Below are positions 7,939 through 16,440 of a stretch of DNA of 24,237 nt, piece after piece; the stretch's first letter is position 1, and every line of letters starts with the position of its first letter. The stretch is taken from the NCBI GenBank assembly GCA_052031065.1, contig JBPEXY010000141.1, forward strand, positions 1-24,237, read 5' to 3'. This DNA comes from JBPEXY01 sp052031065 (GTDB taxonomy: Bacteria > Pseudomonadota > Gammaproteobacteria > Immundisolibacterales > Immundisolibacteraceae). A model generated the notes under the pieces. That model worked only from the letters and a program-made list of their open reading frames with translations. It was not told the origin of the DNA and did no database searches. The translations under genes and the position numbers were made by a program.

Positions 7939-8916
7939 ATGGATAATCAAACAGATAGCGACTCCGGCCCTCTACAGCAGCCGACCTGGGAGCGAGATGT
8001 GCTAGCCAAACTGGCCAGTGAAGCGCTCAAGGAGCAGCGGCGTAGCCGTCGATGGTCGGTGTTTTTCCGTCTCGCGTTTCTCGGATACTTTGTCCTGCTG
8101 ACTGTGTTGATGCTGCCTGGTGATTTCTCCATCGATTCCAGTGAGAGTGAAAAACATACGGCTCTGGTGCGTCTGGAGGGTGTGATTTCAGACCAGAGTG
8201 AAGCCAGCGCCCGGTTGGTGGTCAAGGGGCTTAAGGCCGCTTTCGCGGATAAAGATAGCGCTGCCGTAGTGTTGAAGATTAACAGTCCCGGCGGTAGCCC
8301 GGTGCAGGCGGGGGAAATCCATGATGAGATTCTACGCCTGCGCAACAAATACCCGGATATTCCGCTTTACACGGTGATAGAAGATATCTGTGCATCCGGT
8401 GGTTATTACGTCGCTGTTGCCAGTGACCGGATATTTGCCAACAGAGCCAGTATCGTTGGTTCCATCGGCGTATTGATGAATTCCTTCGGATTCGTTGATG
8501 CGATGGAAAAGGTCGGGATTCAGCGGCGGCTATTGACCGCCGGCGAGCACAAGGGCTTTATGGATCCTTTTTCCCCCTTGACTGAAGACGCTAAATCCCA
8601 CCTGGAGGGATTGCTGCACACCATACACCAGCAGTTTGTCGATGTTGTCAAACAGGGACGCGGAGGGCGTCTCAGCGATGACCAGGATCTGTTTACCGGG
8701 TTGGTTTGGACGGGGCAGCAGGGCGTGGAATTGGGCCTGGTGGACGAGTTGGCGAGTCTGGGAACAGTGGCGCGGGATATCGTTAAGGAGCAGCGGGTGG
8801 TGGATTTTACCGTTAGCCACAGTTATGTTGATCGTTTTAGTCGCTCGCTGGGCGCATCGATTAGTGAACCACTGGTCAATCAGCTCCGTGGCGAGTCGGC
8901 GTTTCTGCTTCAGTAG
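7939..8916 (+). CDS. sppA: Signal peptide peptidase SppA, short form (family S49)
   Basis: Membrane-bound serine protease that degrades cleaved signal peptides and perhaps other membrane fragments. The 325-residue protein has a charged cytoplasmic N-terminus, one transmembrane helix at about 41-59 and a single S49 catalytic domain. The substrate-binding loop reads KINSPGGSPVQAGEI. The nucleophile is S153 in CASGGYY and the general base is K205 in AGEHKGFMDPF, so the Ser/Lys dyad is complete. The single-domain length matches the short SppA type rather than the duplicated E. coli form. An AGTGGAG ribosome binding site precedes the ATG. In many relatives maf lies next; here yceD follows directly. 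Confidence 0.92.
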   Translation: MDNQTDSDSGPLQQPTWERDVLAKLASEALKEQRRSRRWSVFFRLAFLGYFVLLTVLMLPGDFSIDSSESEKHTALVRLEGVISDQSEASARLVVKGLKAAFADKDSAAVVLKINSPGGSPVQAGEIHDEILRLRNKYPDIPLYTVIEDICASGGYYVAVASDRIFANRASIVGSIGVLMNSFGFVDAMEKVGIQRRLLTAGEHKGFMDPFSPLTEDAKSHLEGLLHTIHQQFVDVVKQGRGGRLSDDQDLFTGLVWTGQQGVELGLVDELASLGTVARDIVKEQRVVDFTVSHSYVDRFSRSLGASISEPLVNQLRGESAFLLQ

Positions 8917-8979
8917 TCCTCAGGTAGCCGGTGAATCTGCAACCATCCGCGCTTCCATAGAGGCCCTAACCAGTCTCTT

Positions 8980-9008
8980 TTGACAGTCCCTGGTCGCAAC
9001 CGTATCAT
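8980..9008 (+). promoter_or_regulatory. Strong sigma70 promoter for yceD-rpmF-plsX-fab
   Basis: TTGACA (8980-8985), a 17-base spacer and TATCAT (9003-9008) make a near-consensus sigma70 promoter: -35 is 6/6 and -10 is 5/6 with optimal spacing. Transcription would start at about 9013-9019, only 0-6 bases before the yceD ATG at 9019, so the mRNA would be leaderless or almost so. The -35 TTG also opens a 13-codon longer yceD frame, but no ribosome binding site precedes it. Confidence 0.75.
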
Positions 9009-9018
9009 TCGCGCCCTT

Positions 9019-9549
9019 ATGCCGTCTGACCTGCCCGAAAAAGTGAATCCGTGGCTACTTTGCAGGGCAGGTGAAACGCTTGCAGGAACCGTGCATGCAG
9101 AGCGCATGGAACGTCTCGCGGCTGCGGTGACAAGTGTTGCAGACCCGGTAGTGGTAGAGCTGCAGTTTGAGCGGAATCAACAGGGTAGGAGCCGCGTCAT
9201 TGGTCAATGCAGCGTCACCGTGACCATGCAGTGTCAACGATGTCTGGAGCCCGTAGCGGTACCGTTGGTGGCGGTTGTCTGTCTGCAGCTGGTAAAGGAT
9301 GAAGCCGACGCTGAAAAACTGCCGGATGATGTTGATCCGTTGTTTGCTGACGCTGATAGTGAACTGTTACTACTGACCGACCTGATTGAGGATGAACTGT
9401 TAATGTCATTGCCCAGCGTGGCGAGACATCAGGACCTGGTTTGTCATGTGCCGGCTGGGGCAGAGTCGGCTCAATTAGTCGCGGAAGCGGATGAAGATGA
9501 CCAAAACCCTTTCAAGGTCCTGATGAATCTAAAGCGGCCGCGCACTTAG
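9019..9549 (+). CDS. yceD: YceD / DUF177 family protein, 23S rRNA accumulation factor
   Basis: A 176-residue protein of the DUF177 family. Bacterial and plant members are linked to 23S rRNA accumulation, and the gene is almost always followed by rpmF. The CQRCLEPV motif (metal-ligand-like Cys pair), an acidic middle ending in DLIEDELLMSLPSV, and the C-terminal NPFKVLMNLKR are the family hallmarks. I start it at ATG 9019: MPSDLPEKVNPWLLCRAGETLAGTV lines up in my recollection with the Pseudomonas N-terminus. The alternative TTG at 8980 would place the first codon in the -35 box of a strong promoter. There is no ribosome binding site before 9019, consistent with a leaderless message. Confidence 0.9.
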   Translation: MPSDLPEKVNPWLLCRAGETLAGTVHAERMERLAAAVTSVADPVVVELQFERNQQGRSRVIGQCSVTVTMQCQRCLEPVAVPLVAVVCLQLVKDEADAEKLPDDVDPLFADADSELLLLTDLIEDELLMSLPSVARHQDLVCHVPAGAESAQLVAEADEDDQNPFKVLMNLKRPRT

Positions 9550-9608
9550 GCCTGCGGCACGATTCATGATTGGTACCGAACACTTATTTTTAAACGACAG
9601 GAGCTGTC

Positions 9609-9791
9609 ATGGCAGTACAACAGAACCGTAAAACCAGATCAAAACGAGGCATGCGCCGAGCGCACGATTCGCTTTCTGCGTCAGCGTTATCCATCGAACC
9701 GACAACTGGTGAGACTCATCTGCGTCACCATGTCAGTCCAAATGGCTATTACCGTGGCCGTAAAGTGGTGGAAAGTAACAAGGCTGAGTAA
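9609..9791 (+). CDS. rpmF: 50S ribosomal protein L32
   Basis: A 60-residue, strongly basic ribosomal protein with the invariant beginning MAVQQNRKTRSKRGMRRAHD. The C-terminal half (THLRHHVSPNGYYRGRKVV) is of the type without zinc-binding cysteines: no Cys is present. A good ribosome binding site, CAGGAG, precedes the ATG. Its stop codon TAA touches the TTG start of plsX with no base between, and both genes are in the same frame. Confidence 0.97.
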   Translation: MAVQQNRKTRSKRGMRRAHDSLSASALSIEPTTGETHLRHHVSPNGYYRGRKVVESNKAE

Positions 9792-10814
9792 TTGAATCCG
9801 ACCCTTGCGGTCGACGCTATGGGGGGGGACGTCGGGCCGGAAACCGTTGTCCCGGCAGCGCTGGATTTCCTGCGCGATCATCCCGAGGTCGATCTACTTC
9901 TGTTTGGTGACGAAGAAAAAATCCTTTCGTCTTTGGGTTCGTGTACGGCTCTGCAGGAGAGGCGGTTGCAGATCCGTCACTGCGAACAAGTTGTGGAGAT
10001 GGACGAATCTCCTACCGCGGCCATGCGGAACAAGAAGAAATCGTCCATGCGCCGTGCGCTTGATTCGGTAAAAAGCGGCGAAGCACAAGCCTGCGTCAGC
10101 GCCGGTAATACCGGCGCGCTGATGGCGATCGCCAGGTTTGTGTTCAAAATGTTGCCGGGAATTGAACGACCCGCGATCGTGCAGTCGTTACCGTCGATGC
10201 GTGGGCAGACCACGATGCTCGACCTGGGTGCTAATTCAGAATGCAGACCTGAGCACCTGGTTCAGTTTGCCATCATGGGATCGGTCCTTGCCGAAGCGGT
10301 GCAGGGGATCGATAGTCCGACGGTCGCACTGCTCAATATCGGGTCCGAAGAGATGAAGGGGAATGACCTGGTGCGCCAGGCCGCCGAAGAACTGCGCGAA
10401 TGTGATATCAATTACTACGGTTATGTGGAGGGTAATGATATCTATGAGGGCACGGTCGACGTCGTCGTTTGTGACGGCTTCGTTGGCAATGTGGCGCTTA
10501 AAACCAGCGAAGGCGTGGCCCGCATGATTGGACAGATGTTGCGTGAGGAGTTTACCCGTGGTGCTGCCAGCAAACTCGCTGCGGTCGCATCATCGAGGGT
10601 TTTGAGCCGGTTGAAAGGACGTATTGATCACCGCCGCTATAACGGTGCCAGTCTGCTGGGGTTGCGGGGGACGGTGATCAAAAGCCACGGTTCGGCAGAT
10701 CAACTGGCTTTTGGCTATGCACTGGAAGCGGCGTTGGTGGAGAGTAATGCGCGTGTGCCGGAACGGATTGGAGAGCGGGTATTGCAGTTGCTGGCGGAGC
10801 GCACTGAGCCATGA
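9792..10814 (+). CDS. plsX: Phosphate acyltransferase PlsX
   Basis: Transfers acyl groups from acyl-ACP to inorganic phosphate, giving acyl-phosphate for PlsY, the first step toward phospholipid in this pathway; a peripheral membrane enzyme. The 340-residue sequence opens with LAVDAMGGDVGPETVVPAAL and contains VSAGNTGALMAIARF, MLDLGANSECRPEHLVQFA, GNDLVRQAAE and VCDGFVGNVALKTSEG, all characteristic. The start must be the TTG at 9792: the preceding in-frame codon is the rpmF stop TAA, and the next ATG lies inside the MGGD motif. Translation is therefore probably coupled to rpmF. Its TGA overlaps the fabH ATG as ATGA. Confidence 0.95.
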   Translation: MNPTLAVDAMGGDVGPETVVPAALDFLRDHPEVDLLLFGDEEKILSSLGSCTALQERRLQIRHCEQVVEMDESPTAAMRNKKKSSMRRALDSVKSGEAQACVSAGNTGALMAIARFVFKMLPGIERPAIVQSLPSMRGQTTMLDLGANSECRPEHLVQFAIMGSVLAEAVQGIDSPTVALLNIGSEEMKGNDLVRQAAEELRECDINYYGYVEGNDIYEGTVDVVVCDGFVGNVALKTSEGVARMIGQMLREEFTRGAASKLAAVASSRVLSRLKGRIDHRRYNGASLLGLRGTVIKSHGSADQLAFGYALEAALVESNARVPERIGERVLQLLAERTEP

Positions 10815-11779
10815 ACCAGGTACGCATAGTCAGTACCGGAAGTCATCTGCCAGAACGGGTAATGACCAATTCGGAGCTCGAACAGCTGGTCGATACCTCT
10901 GATGAGTGGATCGTGACCCGCACCGGTATACACGAGCGCCGTATTGCCGCAGCAGATGAAACCTCGCTCGACCTGGGAGAACAGGCGGCGTTGCAGGCAC
11001 TGACTCTGGCAGGCCTTTCAGCGGCTGATATCGATCTGGTGATTGTCGCCACATGTACTCCGGAAAAAGTTTTTCCCAGTACCGCCTGCCTGTTGCAACA
11101 GCGACTCGGTATTGAAAACGGCGCAGCGTTTGACGTCCAGGCTGCCTGCGCCGGTTTTATCTATGCGTTTGGTACCGCCGACAGTTTTATTCGTAGCGGC
11201 ATGGCCAGCCGAGCTCTGGTGGTCGGTACCGAAACTATGTCGAGAGTGATCGACTGGCAGGATCGTACTACCTGTGTGATTTTTGCCGATGGTGCGGGCG
11301 CGGTGATACTGGAGCGATCAGAAACCCCCGGCGTGCTTTCGACCCATCTTCATGCTAACGGTACCTACAAGGATCTGCTAGAAGTTCCCGGCTGGGTCAG
11401 TGACGACTACGGCCAGGGTTATGCAACACCGCCTACCATGAAGATGAAAGGCAATGAGGTTTTCAAGGTGGCTGTAAAAGAGCTAGGCCGTTCAGTTGAT
11501 GAAGCTCTGGCAGCGAATAACCGCGTCCGTGAGGATGTTGACTGGTTGATACCCCATCAGGCAAATGTGCGTATTATCGATGCGGTGGCGAAGCGGCTTC
11601 GTCTCCCCGAGGAGCGCGTCGTCAAAACCATTGATCGTCACGGCAATACTTCTGCAGCTTCCGTTCCGTTGGCTTTGGATGAAGCCTGCCGGGACGGCCG
11701 TATTCAGCGTGGGCAATTGATCCTGCTGGAGGCGTTTGGTGGTGGTTTTGCCTGGGGTTCGGCCCTGGCAGTCTACTGA
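10811..11779 (+). CDS. fabH: Beta-ketoacyl-ACP synthase III
   Basis: Condenses acetyl-CoA with malonyl-ACP to start fatty acid chains. The 322-residue protein has the full Cys-His-Asn triad: C113 in DVQAACAGFIYAF, H249 in IPHQANVRI and N279 in RHGNTSAASVPLAL. Length and motifs are canonical. It overlaps plsX by four bases (ATGA), implying translational coupling. Presence of fabH between plsX and fabD is the enteric arrangement; Pseudomonas aeruginosa lacks it here. Confidence 0.97.
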   Translation: MNQVRIVSTGSHLPERVMTNSELEQLVDTSDEWIVTRTGIHERRIAAADETSLDLGEQAALQALTLAGLSAADIDLVIVATCTPEKVFPSTACLLQQRLGIENGAAFDVQAACAGFIYAFGTADSFIRSGMASRALVVGTETMSRVIDWQDRTTCVIFADGAGAVILERSETPGVLSTHLHANGTYKDLLEVPGWVSDDYGQGYATPPTMKMKGNEVFKVAVKELGRSVDEALAANNRVREDVDWLIPHQANVRIIDAVAKRLRLPEERVVKTIDRHGNTSAASVPLALDEACRDGRIQRGQLILLEAFGGGFAWGSALAVY

Positions 11780-11853
11780 GACCCCCTGGCTGCTTCCTTA
11801 ACACGTATCCGCTTCAACAATCCTTAGTTCATTCAAGCGAATTTTTAACAGGC

Positions 11854-12786
11854 ATGTCTATAGCATTTATTTTTCCGGGACAGGGCTCGCAGTCGGTGGG
11901 TATGCAGAATGACCTGGCTGACGGATACGCGATTGTTCGTGAGACTTATGACCAGGCTTCCTCGGTGCTCGGCTACGATCTTTGGGAGTTGGTCACCGAA
12001 GGCGATGAACAGCAGCTCAAACAGACTGCGGTTACCCAGCCGACACTGTTGACGGCTGGAGTGGCAGCGTGGAATGTATGGCGGGAACTGGGTGGATGCA
12101 AACCCGACCTGATGGCGGGCCACAGCCTTGGCGAATACACTGCACTGGTTTGTGCCGGTGTTATCGATTTCAGTGATGCGGTGGATATTGTTCGCTGCCG
12201 TGGTGAGTATATGCAGTCTGCGGTTCCACAGGGACAGGGGGCCATGGCGGCGGTGATGAACCTGGATCCGCAGCTGGTCGCCCGTTTGTGCGAGACGGTT
12301 GCTGACCACGGAGTGGTGCAGGTCGCCAACTATAATTCTTCGGTTCAGACCGTTGTTGCCGGAGAGGCTGCAGCGGTAGAGCAGCTGAATAGACTGGCAA
12401 GTGAAGCAGGCGCGAAGAGGGTAGTGATGTTACCGGTCTCTGCGCCCTTTCATTGTCAGTTGATGGCGCCAGCGGCCGACCAGATGAGGGGGTTGCTGCA
12501 AGACGTTACTTTCTCCGCGCCGCAGATTCCGGTAATTAACAATATCGATGTCGAGATCGTTGACGACCCGGAATTGATTAAGCAGGCACTGGTCCGTCAG
12601 GTAACCGGTTCGGTGCGCTGGGTAGAAGTTGTTGAAAAGATGGCCGCCGCAGGGGTGACAAAAGCCTTTGAGTGTGGTCCCGGGAAAGTGCTTACGGGAC
12701 TGGGGAGGCGGATAACCCGGGAAATAGCCTTCCACCCGCTGGTCGACCGTCAATCGATACAGGAAGCGGCCGCAGAGTTAAACTAG
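11854..12786 (+). CDS. fabD: Malonyl-CoA:ACP transacylase
   Basis: Transfers malonate from CoA to ACP, feeding every elongation cycle. The 310-residue protein shows the FPGQGSQSVGM N-terminus, nucleophile S91 in AGHSLGEYTALV, and H200 in VSAPFHCQLM as its partner. The C-terminal part ECGPGKVLTGL is also typical. The 74-base gap after fabH holds no obvious terminator. The ribosome binding site is weak (ACAGG, a few bases upstream). Confidence 0.97.
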   Translation: MSIAFIFPGQGSQSVGMQNDLADGYAIVRETYDQASSVLGYDLWELVTEGDEQQLKQTAVTQPTLLTAGVAAWNVWRELGGCKPDLMAGHSLGEYTALVCAGVIDFSDAVDIVRCRGEYMQSAVPQGQGAMAAVMNLDPQLVARLCETVADHGVVQVANYNSSVQTVVAGEAAAVEQLNRLASEAGAKRVVMLPVSAPFHCQLMAPAADQMRGLLQDVTFSAPQIPVINNIDVEIVDDPELIKQALVRQVTGSVRWVEVVEKMAAAGVTKAFECGPGKVLTGLGRRITREIAFHPLVDRQSIQEAAAELN

Positions 12787-12850
12787 GCAGCTGCTGCGGG
12801 ATGGATCAATGATGTTGTGTGCAGAATAGAAAACAGATAAAACCTGAATC

Positions 12851-13612
12851 ATGAGTGCGGGATTGGATATTAAGCTAGATCAGAAGGTTGCGGTGGTGAC
12901 CGGCGCGAGCCGTGGTATTGGGCGGGCGATTGCTACGGTCCTTGCTGACGCCGGTGCTACGGTGATCGGCACCGCCACCAGCGAAGCTGGTGCGGACTCA
13001 ATTACCGAAAGGTTTTTAGCGAATGGCCACCAGGGTCAGGGGCTGGTACTTACGATTGATAATGCCGATTCAGTTGAGCAGTTTTTCAAAATCGTTAGCG
13101 ACCGCTACGAAGCGGTAACCATTCTGGTCAACAATGCAGGTGTTACCCGTGATGGCCTGATGATGGCAATGAAAGAGGCGCAGTGGCAGTCGGTTATTGA
13201 TACCAATCTTACGGGTACTTATCGTATAACCCGGGCATTTTTACGAGGCATGATCAAGGCGCGAGCTGGGCGGATTATCAATATCAGTTCTGTGGTTGCC
13301 AGTTCCGGTAACGCCGGGCAGGTCAATTATGCTGCGGCAAAAGCAGGACTGGAAGGAATGACCCGAGCCTTGGCTCGAGAGGTGGCCAGTCGCAACATAA
13401 CAGTTAATTCAGTGGCGCCCGGTTTCATTGAAACGGATATGACCGACGCGCTTGAGGCCGGCCAGAGGGAACGACTGGCTGAGGAAATTCCTCTCGGACG
13501 GCTTGGGCAGGCAGACGATGTTGCGGGCCTGGTCGGTTTTCTCGCGTCAGCAGCGAGCAGTTATATTACCGGACAGACAATCCACGTTAATGGTGGTATG
13601 TACCTGGGCTGA
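12851..13612 (+). CDS. fabG: 3-oxoacyl-ACP reductase
   Basis: NADPH-dependent reductase of the beta-ketoacyl-ACP intermediate; short-chain dehydrogenase fold, 253 residues. The cofactor motif is TGASRGIGRAIA at about 17-28, followed by NNAGVTRDG at 94-102. The catalytic tetrad is N119, S147, Y160 and K164 (NYAAAKAG). The C-terminal GFIETDMTDAL and ITGQTIHVNGGMYL match FabG. The N-terminus is a few residues longer than usual, and no clear ribosome binding site is visible before the ATG. Confidence 0.95.
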   Translation: MSAGLDIKLDQKVAVVTGASRGIGRAIATVLADAGATVIGTATSEAGADSITERFLANGHQGQGLVLTIDNADSVEQFFKIVSDRYEAVTILVNNAGVTRDGLMMAMKEAQWQSVIDTNLTGTYRITRAFLRGMIKARAGRIINISSVVASSGNAGQVNYAAAKAGLEGMTRALAREVASRNITVNSVAPGFIETDMTDALEAGQRERLAEEIPLGRLGQADDVAGLVGFLASAASSYITGQTIHVNGGMYLG

Positions 13613-13625
13613 TAGCACATTCAAC

Positions 13626-13654
13626 TTCTGGCGCCGCCCGTTAGTCGGTAAAAT
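13626..13654 (+). promoter_or_regulatory. Possible acpP promoter
   Basis: TTCTGG (13626-13631), a 17-base spacer and TAAAAT (13649-13654) lie about 100 bases before acpP. The -10 is good and the -35 poor. A dedicated acpP promoter would suit the high need for ACP, but this is a candidate only. Confidence 0.35.
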
Positions 13655-13755
13655 TTAGGTGGCAGCGTCTCACAATTTGGCTTTTTGGGCTGCTGGTGCC
13701 CGCCTCGAAGACTATTTCAAAACCCCGTTTTTAACTTGCAGGAGACTTGTAGATC

Positions 13756-13989
13756 ATGAGCAGTATAGAAGAGCGCGTTCAGAAAATCGTTGTTGAGCAG
13801 CTGGGTGTCAATGAAAGCGAGGTCACTCTTGATGCCTCATTTGTCGATGATCTGGGTGCAGATTCACTGGACACCGTAGAACTGGTAATGGCGCTCGAGG
13901 AAGAGTTCGATTGTGAAATCGCTGACGAAGCTGCCGAGAAAATCACCACCGTCCAGGAAGCGGTAGATTACGTTAAAAGCATTGGCTAA
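13756..13989 (+). CDS. acpP: Acyl carrier protein
   Basis: Carries the growing acyl chain on a 4'-phosphopantetheine arm. The 77-residue acidic protein has the attachment Ser S37 in GADSLDTVELVMALEEEF, and helix 3 IADEAAEKITTV. A Cys replaces the usual Thr in FDCEI, a harmless-looking change. CAGGAG at 13739-13744 is the likely ribosome binding site, though the spacing of 11 bases is long. Its place between fabG and fabF is the conserved one. Confidence 0.98.
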   Translation: MSSIEERVQKIVVEQLGVNESEVTLDASFVDDLGADSLDTVELVMALEEEFDCEIADEAAEKITTVQEAVDYVKSIG

Positions 13990-14073
13990 TTAACCATCGG
14001 GTATCACTAACGAGGCGGCGAGTTGTCACTGATCAGGTCGGTGGCGCTCTCCGCGGCACCGTAGATAGAGCAT

Positions 14074-15312
14074 ATGAGTAAACGTCGGGTTGTCGTGACC
14101 GGTCTGGGTGTTGTCTCACCAGTTGGTCTTGATTTAGCCGAAAACTGGCGCAATATCACTGCTGGAAACAGTGGCATAGCACTGCTTGACGAGTTTGATA
14201 CCGAGCCTTTCGCTGTCCGTATCGGTGGCGCAGTCAAAGGGTTTAATGTGAGTGATTACATGAGCCCCAAAGATGCGCGCAAGATGGATACTTTTATTCA
14301 TTACGGTTTCGCAGCGGCAAAACAGGCCATTGACGATGCCGGTCTTACTGCTGATGAGCCTGATCGCGAGCGAATCGGTGTGGCAATCGGTTCCGGGATC
14401 GGTGGGCTGCCGGGCATTGAAAGTGGCTACGCGGCGTACCTGAAATCCGGGCCGAGAAAAATCTCTCCATTTTTTGTTCCCAGCAATATCATCAATATGG
14501 TCTCTGGTAACGTCTCCGTCGCATGGGGGTTCCAGGGCCCTAATATCGCGCTTGTCTCTGCCTGTGCATCTGCAACCCACAGCATTGGTGATGCGGCGCG
14601 GCTCATCGAATATGGTGATGCTGATGTAATGATTGCGGGCGGGGCGGAAAAGGCCACCAGCCCCACCGGCCTTGGGGGGTTTGCCGCGGCTCGGGCGTTG
14701 TCGACCCGTAATGAAGAGCCGCAGCGGGCGAGCCGGCCGTGGGACAAAGACCGCGATGGATTCGTGCTCAGTGATGGGGCCGGAGTGCTGGTGCTTGAAG
14801 AATACGAGCATGCTCGGGCTCGTAATGCCAATATCTATGGCGAGCTGGTTGGTTATGGCCTGAGTGGTGATGCCTACCACATGACCAATCCTGAACCTAA
14901 TGGCGATGGTGCCAGGCGGTGTATGAATCTGGCATTAAATAATGCCGGACTGAATCCTGATCAGGTCGATTATGTTAACGCTCACGGTACTTCGACGCCT
15001 GCGGGTGATGTGGTCGAAGTGAGAGCGGTGCGCGCAACTTTTGGAGACCATGCGGACAGGTTGGCGGTAAGTTCGACCAAGTCGATGACGGGTCATCTAC
15101 TCGGTGCAGCGGGTGGTGTTGAGGCAGTCTACACGGTGATGGCATTAGCCCGTCAGGTGGTGCCTCCGACGATTAATCTTGATACCCCGGATGATGAATG
15201 CGATCTGGATTTCGTCGCGCATAGCGCTCGAGATGCCAAACTGGAGGTAGCCATTTCCAACTCGTTCGGCTTTGGTGGTACCAACGCAACGTTGGTGTTC
15301 CAGCGCTGTTGA
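14074..15312 (+). CDS. fabF: Beta-ketoacyl-ACP synthase II
   Basis: Elongation condensing enzyme, responsible among others for the temperature-dependent C16:1 to C18:1 step in enterics. The 412-residue thiolase-fold protein has the Cys-His-His triad: C164 in VSACASATHS, H304 in VNAHGTSTPAGD and H341 in KSMTGHLLGAAGG. The C-terminal NSFGFGGTNATLVF is typical. It lies 84 bases after acpP. The gene that usually follows, pabC, is absent, and mltG begins 23 bases later. Confidence 0.97.
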   Translation: MSKRRVVVTGLGVVSPVGLDLAENWRNITAGNSGIALLDEFDTEPFAVRIGGAVKGFNVSDYMSPKDARKMDTFIHYGFAAAKQAIDDAGLTADEPDRERIGVAIGSGIGGLPGIESGYAAYLKSGPRKISPFFVPSNIINMVSGNVSVAWGFQGPNIALVSACASATHSIGDAARLIEYGDADVMIAGGAEKATSPTGLGGFAAARALSTRNEEPQRASRPWDKDRDGFVLSDGAGVLVLEEYEHARARNANIYGELVGYGLSGDAYHMTNPEPNGDGARRCMNLALNNAGLNPDQVDYVNAHGTSTPAGDVVEVRAVRATFGDHADRLAVSSTKSMTGHLLGAAGGVEAVYTVMALARQVVPPTINLDTPDDECDLDFVAHSARDAKLEVAISNSFGFGGTNATLVFQRC

Positions 15313-15335
15313 GTGGTTAGCGGGTCTATTCGCAG

Positions 15336-16385
15336 GTGGCTGATTCTGCGGCGAATGGCCCAGGTCCGAAGGCTCTGTTTTCAACTCGACGCAGACTAGC
15401 TGGTCTGCTGCTGATTCTGGTGGTTGGGTTGGCCAGCTGGGTCGGTGTGAGTTTTGACCACTGGCTGGCTGAGTTGCCGCTACAGGTCTCTTCTGAGCAA
15501 CAATTCCGGGTCCGTCAGGGTGATAATCTCACTGTTGTCGCCAACCGCCTGTCTGCCGCTGGACATCTTGAAAGTCCATGGCCGCTGAAAATTCTGGCAA
15601 AAGCGCGGGGTAATGGTGACCGTATTCTTGCTGGGGACTATCGTCTTTCACCCGGTGACACAGTGGCAGATTTGCTCGGTTTTATGCAACGTGGCGAAAC
15701 CATTAAACTGAAAGTCACTGTGATTGAAGGAATGACCTTTCGGCAGCTGCTGGATTTGCTTCACAGCACCCCTGGCATCAAGGCGACCACCGACGGCCTC
15801 ACTACACAGGAGGCGTTTGAACGACTGGGAGTGGAGGCCGCCCATTATGAGGGGCAATTCTTTCCCGACACCTACCTTTTTGACGGCAACACTACCGATG
15901 TTGCGTTGTTGCAGAAGATGTTTGAGGCCATGCAACAGAGGCTTCACGACGCCTGGGCCAACCGCAGTGGAGATCTGCAAATCGACACCATCGAGCAGGC
16001 GCTAATTCTTGCCTCGGTCATCGAGAAAGAGAGTGGAGGGGACAGTGAACGGCGAAAAATCTCTGGGGTATTTCACCGCCGTTTAAAGCTGGGCATGCGG
16101 CTGCAGGCCGATTCGACCATCATCTACGGCCTTGGTGACGCCTTCGATGGCGACATAAAACGTCGCGACCTGCGTTTTGACACGCCCTATAACAGTTATC
16201 TCCATCACGGCCTGCCACCGACGCCTATCGCTCTTCCCGGGGCCGCATCTATAAATGCTGCAGTTTCCCCAGAAGCAGGGGACAGTCTCTATTTCGTTGC
16301 CAGGGGCGATGGCTCACACCACTTTTCTGCAACGCTGCAGGAACATAATCGCGCAGTCCGGCGTTATCAACTCGGTGGCCAGTGA
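15336..16385 (+). CDS. mltG: Endolytic murein transglycosylase MltG (YceG-like)
   Basis: Inner-membrane lytic transglycosylase thought to terminate nascent glycan strands. The 349-residue protein has a short cytoplasmic tail, one transmembrane helix at about 20-37, a LysM-like segment (VRQGDNLTVVANRLSAAG) and the YceG domain with EGQFFPDTYLF and the catalytic E230 in LASVIEKES. Later conserved motifs are MRLQADSTIIYGLG and YNSYLHHGLPPTPI. GTG at 15336 is the only start after the in-frame TAG at 15318-15320, and no ribosome binding site is obvious. Confidence 0.95.
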   Translation: MADSAANGPGPKALFSTRRRLAGLLLILVVGLASWVGVSFDHWLAELPLQVSSEQQFRVRQGDNLTVVANRLSAAGHLESPWPLKILAKARGNGDRILAGDYRLSPGDTVADLLGFMQRGETIKLKVTVIEGMTFRQLLDLLHSTPGIKATTDGLTTQEAFERLGVEAAHYEGQFFPDTYLFDGNTTDVALLQKMFEAMQQRLHDAWANRSGDLQIDTIEQALILASVIEKESGGDSERRKISGVFHRRLKLGMRLQADSTIIYGLGDAFDGDIKRRDLRFDTPYNSYLHHGLPPTPIALPGAASINAAVSPEAGDSLYFVARGDGSHHFSATLQEHNRAVRRYQLGGQ

Positions 16386-16440
16386 TTGCAGAATTTGGGC
16401 AGGATAGCAATTCGGAACAACAGAACGGGAGTGTTAACCA

